NCBI RefSeq assembly: GCF_009664855.1
Contig: NZ_CP045928.1
Coordinates: 4,294,508-4,358,507 of the forward strand
DNA length: 64,000 nt
Direction of reading: 5' to 3'
Source: Flavobacterium sp. SLB02
GTDB lineage: Bacteria; Bacteroidota; Bacteroidia; Flavobacteriales; Flavobacteriaceae
Below the pieces are notes generated by a model. That model saw only the letters and a list, made by a program, of their open reading frames with translations, did no database searches and had not been told where the DNA came from. The translations under genes were made by a program, and so were the position numbers. Each line of letters begins with the position of its first letter. Positions within the stretch are counted from its first letter, which is position 1. Shown piece by piece: positions 41,682 through 51,941 of the stretch.

Positions 41682-44585
41682 TTGGATCTTTCAAATTCAT
41701 TTCAATTTTGTTTTGATATCAGTTTTGAAAAAAATCTGAATCATTATATTCCAACTGCCTACATCGTTGAGAATACCGATGACATTAAATATTTAAATAA
41801 AAAAGCTACTAAAGATGTACTTGAAAGTTTTTTTATTGTTTTTGATCAATTAGATCCTGAGACAAAAAAAATATTGACGGCTTGCGAATCATTAAAGCCT
41901 GAGTTTATTTTCAAAAAATTTAGTACAAAAATCAAATCGGCAAAAACAATTGCTGATTTGCAAAAAGATTCCAAAATTGAATTTGCCATTCGTCAGCATT
42001 TGCAGCTAAATTTGGGCACTTTTTATACTTTAATCCTACAAAAGCAATTTCCGTTGTCTCTTAATATGAGTCCCGAAAAGGACTTCTATAGATCCAGAGT
42101 CAACACCAATCCATTGCATTTTGAACCTCAGATTGAATTTAACAAACATGCCGAAGGGATTACGTATACCTTATCTTTAAAAGAAAACGAAACTTTATTT
42201 TTACCAATGAACAGCAGTGTCGAAATACTGCTGGATGAGCCAAGCTGGTTGATTATTGATAAAAAACTAGGGCAGTTAAAGGATCTTAATGCTAAAAAAC
42301 TGATGCCGTTTTTAAAGAAAAAGTCAATCGAAATACCTTCAAAATTAGTTGACAATTATTTTAAAAGCTTCATTCCTGAAATAGCAAAAAAAATAGACAT
42401 TGAAGCTACTGGTTTTGAAATTGAACATCGTGATCAAATTATATCAAGCACGATCCAACCTGTTTTTGATTTCTTTAAAAACTGCTATTACCTCAACCTC
42501 TATTTTGATTATAACGGTTATTCGTTTGACAGCAGTAAAACAAAAAAAACACATTCGTTTGTTGATTTTAGCGTTGCCAACGAACCTAAAATCATTCAGT
42601 TTAAACGCAGCGCCGATGAAGCTTTATACACTGACAAATTATCTGAGCTTGGTTTAGTAAAAATCAAAAACGAGTTATTCGGATTAAATTCTGACACAGA
42701 AAACCCTGATCCTTACGTCAATATTCAATTTGTTATTGATCATAAAGAAGAACTGGAAAGCTTAGGATTTACAATCCTGAATTTAAAACTGGAAAGCAAA
42801 GAAATCATTGCAGAAAATCATACCATTTCAGCCTCAAAAGAAGAAACAAAAGAAGACTGGTTCGACATTAGAATAATCATTACAATTGGCGCTTATACGA
42901 TCAATTTCAGTGAAATTATTCCCAATATAAAAAGCAAGGAAAGACTCTTTTTATTGCCTGACGGAAACTATTTTCTGATTCCGCTGGAATGGTTGAGCAA
43001 ATATGGTTCACTGGCAAAATTGGCCAAAAAAGAGAACGCAAATTTACTTTTGCGTAAAAGTAATTTTGCTGCTTTGGATGCGATTCCGGAAATCAAAGAC
43101 GATATTATTCACAAAGCAGAATATACCTCTTCTGATTTATTAAAAGCTTCATTAAGACCTTATCAGATCGATGGCGTAAAATGGCTTTTAGGTCATTTTA
43201 ATTCTAATCTGGGTGCTTGTCTGGCTGATGATATGGGTCTTGGTAAAACATTACAAACCCTGGCCGTTTTAGTCGCGGTACAGGAACAACTGGGATTTAC
43301 TACTAAAACGACCAATTTTGACTTGTTTCAGAATGAAACTACTATTGAAAGAGCCCCTTTGAAAGCTTTGATTGTTTTACCTTCTTCATTGGTTTTTAAC
43401 TGGTTTAATGAGGCTGGGAAATTCACACCGCATTTTTCGAAAATGCAATATGTGGGCAATGACAGAAAATTATTAGCCAGCAGATTAGCCTCAACTGATT
43501 TGATTTTTACGAGCTACAGCATTGTTCATCGTGATATTTCAATTTTAGAAAAATACGATTTTCGTTATTTAATTTTAGACGAAAGTCAATACATTAAAAA
43601 TAAAAATTCTAAGATTTTTAAAGCCATTACCAAAATAAATACGGCTCATAAAATTGCCTTAAGCGGTACTCCTATCGAAAATTCGTTAGATGATTTATGG
43701 TCGCAAATGCAATTTATAAATCCGGATATTTTGGGCAGTTATGATTTTTTTGCTCAGAATTTTAAAATCCCTATTGAGAAAAAGCAGGACGAAAACACTT
43801 TGTCTGAACTAAAAAACCTCATCCAGCCTTATATTTTAAGGAGAACCAAAGAACAGGTTTTGAAAGATTTACCGGAGTTAACCGAGCAGATTTACTATTG
43901 CGATATGGATCCTGAACAGGAAAAATTATATGAAAAAGAAAAATCGAAAGCGCGGAACTTTTTGCTAAAAACAGACGGATCAAGTCCGGACAAAATTAGC
44001 ATTATCAATACACTGATGAAGTTAAGGCAGCTGAGTAATCATCCGAAAATGGTCGATCAGGAATCAGAAATTGATTCCGGAAAATATAATGCTGTCACTA
44101 ATTATCTCGAAACGTTAATAAAGGAGAAACAAAAGGCGATCATTTTTAGTTCGTTTGTGACTAATTTGCATTTCTATACAGATTGGTGTAAGGAAAACAA
44201 AATAGATTTTTGTGAGATTACAGGCGAAACTCCTGCCAATAAAAGAGAACAACAGGTAAAATTGTTTCAGGAAAAAGAGAAGCCTTTATTATTCTTTATT
44301 TCTCTCAAAGCGGGTGGCGTTGGTCTGAATATTACCAAAGCTTCGTATGTTTTGTTTTTAGATCCTTGGTGGAATCCTTTTGCTGAAAAGCAAGGAGTTG
44401 GAAGGGCACATAGAATTGGTCAAATGAATAAAGTAAATGTTATACGATTTATTTCGAAAAATACGGTAGAGGAAAAAATCATCAAATTGCAGGAAAACAA
44501 AAAGTTATTATCTGATTCGCTTTTAGAAGAGAGTTATATCAATGACGAAATCCAAGTGAATTTAGAATACATTTTGAGTTCTTAA
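41682..44585 (+). CDS. SNF2-family DEAD/DEAH-box helicase
   Basis: ATP-dependent DNA translocase of the RapA/SNF2 group. The 967-residue protein starts at a TTG (41682), with no good in-frame ATG nearby. The N-terminal 480 residues are not recognised but probably carry an accessory domain. The motor has motif I DDMGLGKT (GKT at 521-523), LIVLPSSLVFNW (Ia), DESQ motif II at 633-636, SGTPIENSLDDLWSQMQF (III), and the C-terminal lobe SLKAGGVGLN and GRAHRIGQMNKVNVIRF. DNA- or chromatin-like remodelling roles are possible; the target is unknown. No partner gene suggests restriction-modification or defence. Confidence 0.92.
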   Translation: MDLSNSFQFCFDISFEKNLNHYIPTAYIVENTDDIKYLNKKATKDVLESFFIVFDQLDPETKKILTACESLKPEFIFKKFSTKIKSAKTIADLQKDSKIEFAIRQHLQLNLGTFYTLILQKQFPLSLNMSPEKDFYRSRVNTNPLHFEPQIEFNKHAEGITYTLSLKENETLFLPMNSSVEILLDEPSWLIIDKKLGQLKDLNAKKLMPFLKKKSIEIPSKLVDNYFKSFIPEIAKKIDIEATGFEIEHRDQIISSTIQPVFDFFKNCYYLNLYFDYNGYSFDSSKTKKTHSFVDFSVANEPKIIQFKRSADEALYTDKLSELGLVKIKNELFGLNSDTENPDPYVNIQFVIDHKEELESLGFTILNLKLESKEIIAENHTISASKEETKEDWFDIRIIITIGAYTINFSEIIPNIKSKERLFLLPDGNYFLIPLEWLSKYGSLAKLAKKENANLLLRKSNFAALDAIPEIKDDIIHKAEYTSSDLLKASLRPYQIDGVKWLLGHFNSNLGACLADDMGLGKTLQTLAVLVAVQEQLGFTTKTTNFDLFQNETTIERAPLKALIVLPSSLVFNWFNEAGKFTPHFSKMQYVGNDRKLLASRLASTDLIFTSYSIVHRDISILEKYDFRYLILDESQYIKNKNSKIFKAITKINTAHKIALSGTPIENSLDDLWSQMQFINPDILGSYDFFAQNFKIPIEKKQDENTLSELKNLIQPYILRRTKEQVLKDLPELTEQIYYCDMDPEQEKLYEKEKSKARNFLLKTDGSSPDKISIINTLMKLRQLSNHPKMVDQESEIDSGKYNAVTNYLETLIKEKQKAIIFSSFVTNLHFYTDWCKENKIDFCEITGETPANKREQQVKLFQEKEKPLLFFISLKAGGVGLNITKASYVLFLDPWWNPFAEKQGVGRAHRIGQMNKVNVIRFISKNTVEEKIIKLQENKKLLSDSLLEESYINDEIQVNLEYILSS

Positions 44586-44667
44586 TAAATTTGTTTTTAG
44601 AACAACGAAAAGCGGCATCCTGTTACATTATATAAAATTCTTATATTTACAATCTTACAATTGTAAT

Positions 44668-45939
44668 ATGATGCCAAAATTTTTGCTTAGAAATCTTCTT
44701 CTTATTTTCATTTTTGCTTCGGCTACAGCCCAGGCTCAGGGAATACAAACCGAGATTATCCCTCCATATAATATAAAAACAGTTTCGTTTGTTCAAAATG
44801 GCAACAATGTAGTGCCTATATTTGAGTTAGGCGACACTTTTACCTTTCAGTTTGATGATTTATTTGCCAATGAAGCCAATTATTATTTTGAAGTAATACA
44901 CTGCGACTATAATTGGAAACCAACCGATATCCCAAAAACAGATTATGTTACCGGTTTTGACAATCAAAGAATTACTGATTACTCTAATTCTTTTAATACA
45001 CTTCAGGTTTATTCTCATTACCGACTTTCGTTCCCGAATCAGTTTACGACACAATTACGAATTTCAGGAAATTATATACTAAGAATTCTTAATGAAGACA
45101 GAGAGGTTGTTTTCTCGAGAAAATTTATTTTATACGAAAATCATTCGACCGTAGCAGCTCAGGTAAAACGAAGCCGTGATGTTACCAATATTGATTACAA
45201 ACAAAACTTAGATTTTTCCATAGTTTCAAATGATATTGTTTTTCAGACTCCAACGCAAAATGTAAAAGTTGTATTGTTACAAAATGGCAATTTTGATACT
45301 GCTATTAAAAACGTTCCGCCACAATATACAATAGGCAATCAATTGGTTTACAAATACAATAAGGAAACCCAATTCTGGGGCGGAAATGAATTTTTGTATT
45401 TCGAGAATAAAGACATTCGTGCAGCAAGTAATAATGTGGGAAGAGTGGGTGCCAATAATGACATTTATAATTCGTACTTATATACCAATCAGGCAAGAGC
45501 CAACCAAATTTATACAGTCTATCAGGACGTAAACGGAAATTTTGTGGTTAAAAATATCAATGCTTCCAACAACGAAATTGAAGCAGATTATGCGTGGGTA
45601 TATTTTACTCTTTCGGCTCCTACTTTCAGATCTACAAACAAAGACATTTATATTACAGGAATGTTCAACAATTACAGCTTGTCGCCAGAATACAAAATGG
45701 ACTATAATACTGAAAAAGCTGTTTTTGAAAAAGCGGTCATGATTAAGCAGGGTTTTACTAATTTTCAGTACACAATTGCCGATAAAAAAGGCGTTATTGA
45801 TTATGAAAATGCGATTGATGGAAACTTTTATCAAACTGAAAATGAGTATACCATATTGGTTTATTATAAAGAAAGTACAGATCGCTATCAAAGAGTTATA
45901 GGAAAAGGAAATGCCAACTCAATAAACATCATAAATTAA
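44668..45939 (+). CDS. Type IX secretion system plug protein (DUF5103)
   Basis: In F. johnsoniae the Plug protein blocks the periplasmic side of the SprA translocon channel in the T9SS. The 423-residue protein has a signal peptide (about 1-23, ends AQAQ) and beta-strand-rich domains with the conserved QTEIIPPYNIKTVSF start and SGNYILRILNEDREVVFSRKF. Two codons (ATG ATG) can serve as start; the first is 44668. A TATATTTA -7 element lies upstream. It sits 37 kb from gldBC; both take part in gliding and secretion. The product is recognised by remembered DUF5103 features, not a search. Confidence 0.88.
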   Translation: MMPKFLLRNLLLIFIFASATAQAQGIQTEIIPPYNIKTVSFVQNGNNVVPIFELGDTFTFQFDDLFANEANYYFEVIHCDYNWKPTDIPKTDYVTGFDNQRITDYSNSFNTLQVYSHYRLSFPNQFTTQLRISGNYILRILNEDREVVFSRKFILYENHSTVAAQVKRSRDVTNIDYKQNLDFSIVSNDIVFQTPTQNVKVVLLQNGNFDTAIKNVPPQYTIGNQLVYKYNKETQFWGGNEFLYFENKDIRAASNNVGRVGANNDIYNSYLYTNQARANQIYTVYQDVNGNFVVKNINASNNEIEADYAWVYFTLSAPTFRSTNKDIYITGMFNNYSLSPEYKMDYNTEKAVFEKAVMIKQGFTNFQYTIADKKGVIDYENAIDGNFYQTENEYTILVYYKESTDRYQRVIGKGNANSINIIN

Positions 45940-45977
45940 AACATTGTTAAGGATTTAGATCGAAAGATTTTTTTTTG

Positions 45978-45985
45978 TAGATTTG
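45978..45985 (+). promoter_or_regulatory. -7 box for apaG
   Basis: TAGATTTG, exact TAnnTTTG, 33 bases before the ATG at 46019. Confidence 0.55.
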
Positions 45986-46018
45986 CAAGTATAACGCACA
46001 CATATTTACTACTTTAGT

Positions 46019-46405
46019 ATGGTTTCTCAGATAACAAGAGGCATAAAAATATCTGTTTTGACTAGTTTTGAAGGTACTTACTTCAAGAACTACAAGATCC
46101 ACTTTGCTTTTAGTTATGTAGTTACAATCGAAAATCACAGCAAAGATTCAGTTCAGTTAACTTCTCGTCACTGGGAAATATTTGATTCTTTAAACGATCT
46201 TGAAGTTGTAGACGGAGAAGGCGTTATTGGTAAAAAACCGGTTTTAAAACCTGGAGAAAATCACACTTATAGTTCAGGTTGTCTATTGTCATCTCCTTAT
46301 GGTGCAATGAAAGGCTACTTTAATATGATCAATTTTACCTCTACAAAAACATTCAAAGTAATTGTTCCTACTTTTAGAATGTGTGCTCCTTTTGCTTTAA
46401 ATTAA
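46019..46405 (+). CDS. apaG: ApaG-family protein
   Basis: Small beta-sandwich protein implicated in divalent cation homeostasis; its biochemical role is unclear. The 128-residue protein has the family pattern: VVTIENHSKDSVQLTSRHWEIFDS, then VVDGEGVIGKKPVLKPGENHTYSSGC and the final GYFNMIN. No signal peptide or metal motif. Monocistronic, between the T9SS plug and pruA genes. Confidence 0.94.
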   Translation: MVSQITRGIKISVLTSFEGTYFKNYKIHFAFSYVVTIENHSKDSVQLTSRHWEIFDSLNDLEVVDGEGVIGKKPVLKPGENHTYSSGCLLSSPYGAMKGYFNMINFTSTKTFKVIVPTFRMCAPFALN

Positions 46406-46483
46406 AAACAAGTTTAAAAAAAAGCTGTTTTTTTTTATCGTTATCTTAATCATAATTTTGTCAAATTATTAATTTATCCTTTG

Positions 46484-46491
46484 TACTTTTG
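46484..46491 (+). promoter_or_regulatory. -7 box for pruA
   Basis: TACTTTTG, exact consensus, with a TTG 23 bases upstream (46458-46460). It is 74 bases before the ATG at 46566. Confidence 0.55.
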
Positions 46492-46565
46492 TGCAACGTT
46501 AGATTATTCGTAACAAATCAAATCATCTAACCGTTAAATTGTCTAATTATCTAATTTTAAATAAC

Positions 46566-48191
46566 ATGCTAAAAGGATTCTTTCATGTACCAAAAGCGGT
46601 AAACGAGCCTGTAAAAAGCTACGCACCTAACTCACCAGAAAAAGCAGCTGTTCAGGCAGCTTACACAACATTGTGGAATTCTAAAATTGACGTTCCGTTA
46701 TACATCGGAAGCGAAGAAATCAGAACTGGAAATACAAGAACAATATCAGCTCCTCACGATCACAAACACATTGTAGGAACTTATCACTTAGCTGAAAAAC
46801 AACATATTGAAAAAGCAATTGCTAATGCTCTTGAATCAAGAACAGTATGGGCAAACATGGCATGGGAACAACGTGCTGCTATTTTCTTAAAAGCTGCAGA
46901 ACTTATTGCAGGACCATACAGAGCGCGTATTAACGCTGCTACAATGATTGGTCAGTCTAAAAATATTCATCAGGCAGAAATTGATGCTTCTTGCGAATTG
47001 ATCGACTTTTTACGTTACAACGTAGAATTTATGACTCAAATTTACGGAGATCAGCCAAAGTCTGATTCTACTACATGGAATCGTTTAGAATACAGACCTC
47101 TTGAAGGTTTTATTTATGCTATTACTCCTTTTAACTTTACTGCTATTGCTGCCAATCTTCCTGCAAGTGCGGCAATGATGGGTAACGTTGTGGTTTGGAA
47201 ACCAAGTGACAGCCAGGTTTTTTCTGCAAAAATTATCATCGATGTTTTCAAAGAAGCTGGTGTTCCTGATGGTGTTATCAACGTTGTTTTTGGAGACGCT
47301 TTAATGATTACCGATACTGTTTTAGCAAGCCGCGATTTTGCCGGAGTTCACTTTACAGGATCAACTCATGTATTTAAAGATATCTGGGCTAAAATTGGTG
47401 CTAATATTCACCACTACAAAACATACCCAAGAATCGTTGGAGAAACTGGTGGTAAAGATTTTATCATTGCACACCCAAGCGCTAACGTAAAACAAGTGGC
47501 TACAGGAATTACTCGTGGTGCATTTGAATTTCAAGGGCAAAAATGCTCTGCAGCTTCAAGAGCTTATGTTCCGCAAAGTTTATGGCCAGATGTAAAAGAA
47601 CAATTAATTGCTGATGTAAAATCAATGAAAATGGGTTCTCCGGAAGATTTCGGAAACTTTATTACTGCAGTTATTCACGAAGGTTCTTTTGATAAATTAG
47701 CTGGTTTTATCGATCAGGCTAAAAAAGATGCTGATGCTGAAATCATTGCTGGTGGAAACTACGATAAATCTGTAGGGTACTTTATTGAGCCAACAATTAT
47801 CGTAACAACAAACCCTAAATATACTACAATGGAAACCGAATTATTCGGACCAGTAATTACTATATATGTTTACGAAGATGCAAAATGGGAAGAGACTTTA
47901 GAATTAGTTGATACTACATCTGAGTATGCTCTTACAGGAGCTGTATTTAGCCAGGATCGTTATGCTATTGAAGTAGCGACTACAAAATTGCAAAATGCTG
48001 CGGGTAACTTCTACATCAACGATAAACCAACAGGAGCTGTTGTGGGTATGCAGCCTTTTGGTGGAGCAAGAGCTTCAGGAACTAACGATAAAGCAGGTTC
48101 TGCATTGAACTTATTACGTTGGGCTTCTCCTAGAACAATCAAAGAAACTTTTGTAACTCCTGAAGATTACAGATATCCTTTCTTGGGATAA
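46566..48191 (+). CDS. pruA: Delta-1-pyrroline-5-carboxylate (glutamate semialdehyde) dehydrogenase
   Basis: Oxidises L-glutamate gamma-semialdehyde to glutamate in proline catabolism with NAD. The 541-residue monofunctional form is usual in Bacteroidota. Catalytic Cys327 lies in FEFQGQKCSAASRAY and the general base Glu293 in VGETGGKDF; the nucleotide fold is complete. The ATG at 46566 gives MLKGFFHVPKAVNEPV, a remembered family start, so the nine extra codons up to 46539 are left out. There is no proline dehydrogenase (PutA domain) within this protein. It ends at a strong terminator at 48227. Confidence 0.95.
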   Translation: MLKGFFHVPKAVNEPVKSYAPNSPEKAAVQAAYTTLWNSKIDVPLYIGSEEIRTGNTRTISAPHDHKHIVGTYHLAEKQHIEKAIANALESRTVWANMAWEQRAAIFLKAAELIAGPYRARINAATMIGQSKNIHQAEIDASCELIDFLRYNVEFMTQIYGDQPKSDSTTWNRLEYRPLEGFIYAITPFNFTAIAANLPASAAMMGNVVVWKPSDSQVFSAKIIIDVFKEAGVPDGVINVVFGDALMITDTVLASRDFAGVHFTGSTHVFKDIWAKIGANIHHYKTYPRIVGETGGKDFIIAHPSANVKQVATGITRGAFEFQGQKCSAASRAYVPQSLWPDVKEQLIADVKSMKMGSPEDFGNFITAVIHEGSFDKLAGFIDQAKKDADAEIIAGGNYDKSVGYFIEPTIIVTTNPKYTTMETELFGPVITIYVYEDAKWEETLELVDTTSEYALTGAVFSQDRYAIEVATTKLQNAAGNFYINDKPTGAVVGMQPFGGARASGTNDKAGSALNLLRWASPRTIKETFVTPEDYRYPFLG

Positions 48192-48226
48192 TTTCTGATT
48201 TTAGAGTTCAGATTTTAGATTTATAA

Positions 48227-48263
48227 AAAAGCCGCAAACTTCATTTTGAAATTTGCGGCTTTT
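48227..48263. terminator. Terminator between pruA and the CocE/NonD gene
   Basis: AAAAGCCGCAAA (48227-48238) pairs with TTTGCGGCTTTT (48252-48263); six T residues follow on the minus strand and four on the plus, so it works for both convergent genes. Confidence 0.85.
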
Positions 48264-48278
48264 GCTTTGTTATCTCTT

Positions 48279-50021
48279 TTATCTCCAAATTGGGATTTTT
48301 ACAAAACTATCATTGTACCATTTTACTTTTAAGGGTTCTTTGGCATCTTTAATGGTTTCATTGGTAACGGTTTTTCCTGTTCCGTAATTAAGTTCTGAAA
48401 AAGGATTCTTATTTACGTTTACTACTACGACTAAGCGACTTCCTTTACTTAATTGTTTACTGACCAAATGCGTATTCGAAAAAGGAATCGATTCTATTTT
48501 ATTTGGTTCCAATACATTTCTTGTCGTGATGTCTTTGGCATAACTGGCACGGCCTAAAAAATAAGACAAATGAAAGTATTCACCATTTGGAGTTAATTCA
48601 TATAACGTAACACCAATATCCATATCTTTTTTATTGATGCTTGCCTTTATTTCTCCTACGAATGATCCGTTTACCAATATCGGCTCTTTAAACGGCTCAC
48701 TTATAAAAACATATCCGTTTGTTGTATCGATTTCTTTTTTGATAATAGGATCAGGATAATACTCATTGTTTTGAGTTTGTCTGTCGGCAAAATCTACTAC
48801 CTGTGATAAATAACCGTTTTTAGTGGGTTTTGTAACATTCAAAGAATAGAATCCTCCGGATTTATTATCCGTCAGATACATTTTCAGAAAACCATTGCTC
48901 ATTTTATCAAGAGACGGAGCGCTTCTCCATTCATTGGCCCCCATTACCTGATAATTAATTCTGTCTTTTAAAATTTCTGGTTTTGGTCCGTTTTTTAAAA
49001 TGTAATCGAACCATTCATATGTTATTTTTTTAGTATTAATTAAAGCATCTGCATCAACCTTATAACCATTGATCAGAGCAGAGCCTCCTTTTTGCGCCCC
49101 AAAATGACTATACGGACCAATCACTAAATAAGAATTGGCTTTGGGGTTGTATTTTTGAAGCTCTCTTAAATAATACAAACTCGAATTTTGAGAATCGTTA
49201 TAATACCCGTCGATGACTAAAACCGGAATATTTATCTGGGCAAAATCCTTTTTGTATGGCGACATTTTCTGCCAATATTCATCAAACGACGGATGTTGTA
49301 TCCAGCGCTGAAATAACCTGTTTGGAGTTCCGTCAATGCTGTCCATTTTTTTGTAGGCAACTCCGCTTTCCCACCATTTAAACTGCATATTTCTAAATCG
49401 CTGCCTGTCATTTCCTGCAACCGTATCAAGATATTTGTTACTGCCCACATAAAAAGACCATTCGTAATTAGGATTTATAAACACATTGTTTTCCATTGGC
49501 AAACCCATTCCGGCTCTATTGGCCACATAAGGCACTATGGTTTTAAGTGCGGGATGCTTTTTTTTGCACGCTGCCCATTGGGTCAATCCATTATAACTGC
49601 CGCCAAACATTCCTATACTTCCGTTACACCATTTTTGTTTACTTATCCAATCAATAACATCATAAGTATCATTGGCTTCATTTTCATAAGGAAATATTGC
49701 ATTAGGACTAAATCGTTTACCCCGCGAATAGGTAATAACGCCCACATAATCTTTATCTGCTGCCTCTTTCAAGGATTTGATCCCTTTTCCTTCTTCTGCA
49801 ACATAAATCGTATGTTGAAGTATTACGGGTTTTGGAACAGAATTTCCTTTTTTGCGCACTACAATTGCCGATATCAAAGCGCCATCACGCATTTTGATCA
49901 TTACACTGTCCTGAATATCATAAGCACTTTTTAGATCTTCGGATTTGGTTTTACTGGTTTGCTGAGAAAATGTATTTGATATCATCAGAATAAGAAATAC
50001 AAAATTTAAAATTGTTTTCAT
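48279..50021 (-). CDS. CocE/NonD-family serine hydrolase
   Basis: Secreted alpha/beta hydrolase with the S15-like catalytic core and a jelly-roll C-terminal domain. The 580-residue protein has a signal peptide (1-20) and the nucleophile Ser142 in MFGGSYNGLTQW, a likely Asp in VLVIDGYYNDSQNSS and a His in VIGPYSHFG. Substrate could be an X-Pro peptide, ester or glutaryl-type group; sequence alone does not decide. The jelly-roll is the final 150 residues. It is convergent with pruA and monocistronic. Confidence 0.9.
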   Translation of the reverse strand: MKTILNFVFLILMISNTFSQQTSKTKSEDLKSAYDIQDSVMIKMRDGALISAIVVRKKGNSVPKPVILQHTIYVAEEGKGIKSLKEAADKDYVGVITYSRGKRFSPNAIFPYENEANDTYDVIDWISKQKWCNGSIGMFGGSYNGLTQWAACKKKHPALKTIVPYVANRAGMGLPMENNVFINPNYEWSFYVGSNKYLDTVAGNDRQRFRNMQFKWWESGVAYKKMDSIDGTPNRLFQRWIQHPSFDEYWQKMSPYKKDFAQINIPVLVIDGYYNDSQNSSLYYLRELQKYNPKANSYLVIGPYSHFGAQKGGSALINGYKVDADALINTKKITYEWFDYILKNGPKPEILKDRINYQVMGANEWRSAPSLDKMSNGFLKMYLTDNKSGGFYSLNVTKPTKNGYLSQVVDFADRQTQNNEYYPDPIIKKEIDTTNGYVFISEPFKEPILVNGSFVGEIKASINKKDMDIGVTLYELTPNGEYFHLSYFLGRASYAKDITTRNVLEPNKIESIPFSNTHLVSKQLSKGSRLVVVVNVNKNPFSELNYGTGKTVTNETIKDAKEPLKVKWYNDSFVKIPIWR

Positions 50022-50163
50022 GGAAATGGTTTTATTAGCAAGCTTTATTTTAAGCTTGGCTGTTTGCTTATAACAAACTGCGTTATTAAATCTGAAAAAA
50101 GCATACAGAGATCCTCAACTAATAGAATTAGCTGTACGCATTAGAATAATTTTGAAAGATGAA

Positions 50164-50883
50164 TTAAATCCCGTTCTGGTTTTTGAACCTCACGGATTGA
50201 CGGTTTGATACTTCTAATAGTTCTCCGGTTTTTAGTTTTACTTCTAACCTGCCCCCTATTGTAGTTTTTACTTCCTGAATGAATTTTGTATTGATAATTT
50301 CGGTTCTGTTTATTCTAAAAAAAACAGTTTCATCCAGTATCTCTTCCCATTGACGAAGGGAACGCCTTTGAAGTGCTTTTTTGTCCTGAAAAAACAATCG
50401 GGTATAATTCTCTAAAGATTCAATTAAATAGATCTCTTCTAATTGAATAAAGAACCGTTTCTCACCGTCTTTTATAAAAATCTTTCGATCTTTTGTCTCA
50501 GCATTAGTTAAGGAGGATTTCAAGTGTACAGCATCCCTTATTTTTTGAATTGCTTTTGCAAAACGTTCCTCTCTTATAGGCTTCATTAAATAATCTAAGG
50601 CATTTACTTCAAAAGCTTGTATCGCATACTGATCATAAGCGGTAATAAATAAAACTGATGGTACATGATCTAACGATTCTAATAAATCGAAACCGGATTT
50701 TTCAGGCATCTGAATATCGAGAAAAATTAAATCCGGCATTTCTGTTTCGATCAAAACTTTAGCGTCATCGGCATTTTCAGCCTCACCAATAAGCACAAAG
50801 TCTTCATACATTTTTAAAGCTCTTTTTACCTCTTCTCTTGCTAAACGTTCATCGTCTACAATGATCACTTTTATCTGTTTCAT
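50164..50883 (-). CDS. LytTR-family response regulator
   Basis: Two-domain regulator of 239 residues: receiver with phospho-acceptor Asp56 (LIFLDIQMP), catalytic Asp10/Asp11 and Lys near KPIREERF, then a LytTR DNA-binding domain (about 138-239: KIFIKDGEKRFFIQLEEI, FFRINRTEIINTKFI). It overlaps the kinase gene by four bases (ATGA), forming a coupled two-component pair. Target genes are unknown. Confidence 0.95.
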   Translation of the reverse strand: MKQIKVIIVDDERLAREEVKRALKMYEDFVLIGEAENADDAKVLIETEMPDLIFLDIQMPEKSGFDLLESLDHVPSVLFITAYDQYAIQAFEVNALDYLMKPIREERFAKAIQKIRDAVHLKSSLTNAETKDRKIFIKDGEKRFFIQLEEIYLIESLENYTRLFFQDKKALQRRSLRQWEEILDETVFFRINRTEIINTKFIQEVKTTIGGRLEVKLKTGELLEVSNRQSVRFKNQNGI

Positions 50884-51941
50884 TTTGATGGTATTAAAAT
50901 AGTAGCCAAAACCGTTTCGTTTTCCATCTGCATAATCTCAAAAGAAGCATTTCCGTTATATTGCAAGAACAATCTTTCTTTCAGATTACTTAGCCCAATA
51001 CCTGAATTTGTAATCTCATTACTTAGTTTTCCTGAGTTTCGAACCGTAATCTTTATAAAATCGTTTTCCTTTTCAACTTTCACAGCAATAAACCCTCCGT
51101 GTTTTCTTTTTTCAATTCCGTGTTTTATGGCATTCTCAACCAGTGACTGAATACTAAAGGGCAGGATTAAATGCCTGGACAAGTCTACACTGGTTTCGAT
51201 CTTAATTTGTAAACGTTCCTCAAATCGGATTTTTTCTAATTCCAGATAATCCCTTACCAGATTAATTTCTTCATCCAGCGATATCAATCTCCCAATGTTA
51301 CTATTTAGAGAATTTCTTAAAAGTTCAGACAACAGATCAATAGCCCTTCTGGCGGCATCAGGATTTTCTATCACCAAAAATTTTATATTATTTAATGAAT
51401 TAAAAAAGAAATGAGGATTAAGCTGTGCACTCAGATTATTGAGTTGTGCTTCTTTTATTATAATGGACAATCGGGCATTTTCCTTTACTGTTTCTAATTC
51501 GAGTCTTGAATAATGATAAAGATGGTACGCCAATACCCAAATAGACATTAATCTTGTACCGGTGATAAAAACCTGTAATTGTACCGATTTAAAAAATGCT
51601 AAAAATGAATCGGTTTCATTTTTAAAAATGAATAAACGTACCAAATAAAGCTTACCAACAATCAAAACCGTATACAATAAGGAAAGCACCAAAATACTAA
51701 GTACCATTCTTGGCAATAGTATTTTCAGATTCAGTTTATTCCATCCATTTTTTAAGGCAAAATTTCGGTAAAGCTGAGTTAACAGTATACCAATGAAAAC
51801 GTCCAGTATTAAATCTACTATACCCATTTTCCAGATAAAATTACCACTCAGGAAAGCAGATAATCCCCAATACAAAGAAGCAGTAATCCATCCTGTGAGC
51901 TGAATTTTCCAATATGTCGATATTACGCTGGTTGTTTTCAA
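50880..51941 (-). CDS. LytS-type membrane sensor histidine kinase
   Basis: The 353-residue protein has four or five membrane helices in the first 145 residues, then a His_kinase domain with the phosphorylatable His177 in LNPHFFFNSLNNIKFLV and a HATPase_c region (about 255-350: NAIKHGIEKRKHGG, GIGLSNLKERL). The gene starts at TTG 51941, since the in-frame ATG is 38 codons later and would cut the first membrane helix. It overlaps the regulator gene by four bases, so they form one operon; the sensed signal is unknown. Its upstream gap of 480 bases holds no clear promoter. Confidence 0.92.
   Translation of the reverse strand: MKTTSVISTYWKIQLTGWITASLYWGLSAFLSGNFIWKMGIVDLILDVFIGILLTQLYRNFALKNGWNKLNLKILLPRMVLSILVLSLLYTVLIVGKLYLVRLFIFKNETDSFLAFFKSVQLQVFITGTRLMSIWVLAYHLYHYSRLELETVKENARLSIIIKEAQLNNLSAQLNPHFFFNSLNNIKFLVIENPDAARRAIDLLSELLRNSLNSNIGRLISLDEEINLVRDYLELEKIRFEERLQIKIETSVDLSRHLILPFSIQSLVENAIKHGIEKRKHGGFIAVKVEKENDFIKITVRNSGKLSNEITNSGIGLSNLKERLFLQYNGNASFEIMQMENETVLATILIPSK

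Noticed and set aside
41682..44585. SNF2 helicase as part of a defence system (DISARM or BREX-like)
   Set aside because: Neighbours are map, a small-molecule methyltransferase and the T9SS plug; no nuclease, PLD or phage-related partner is present.
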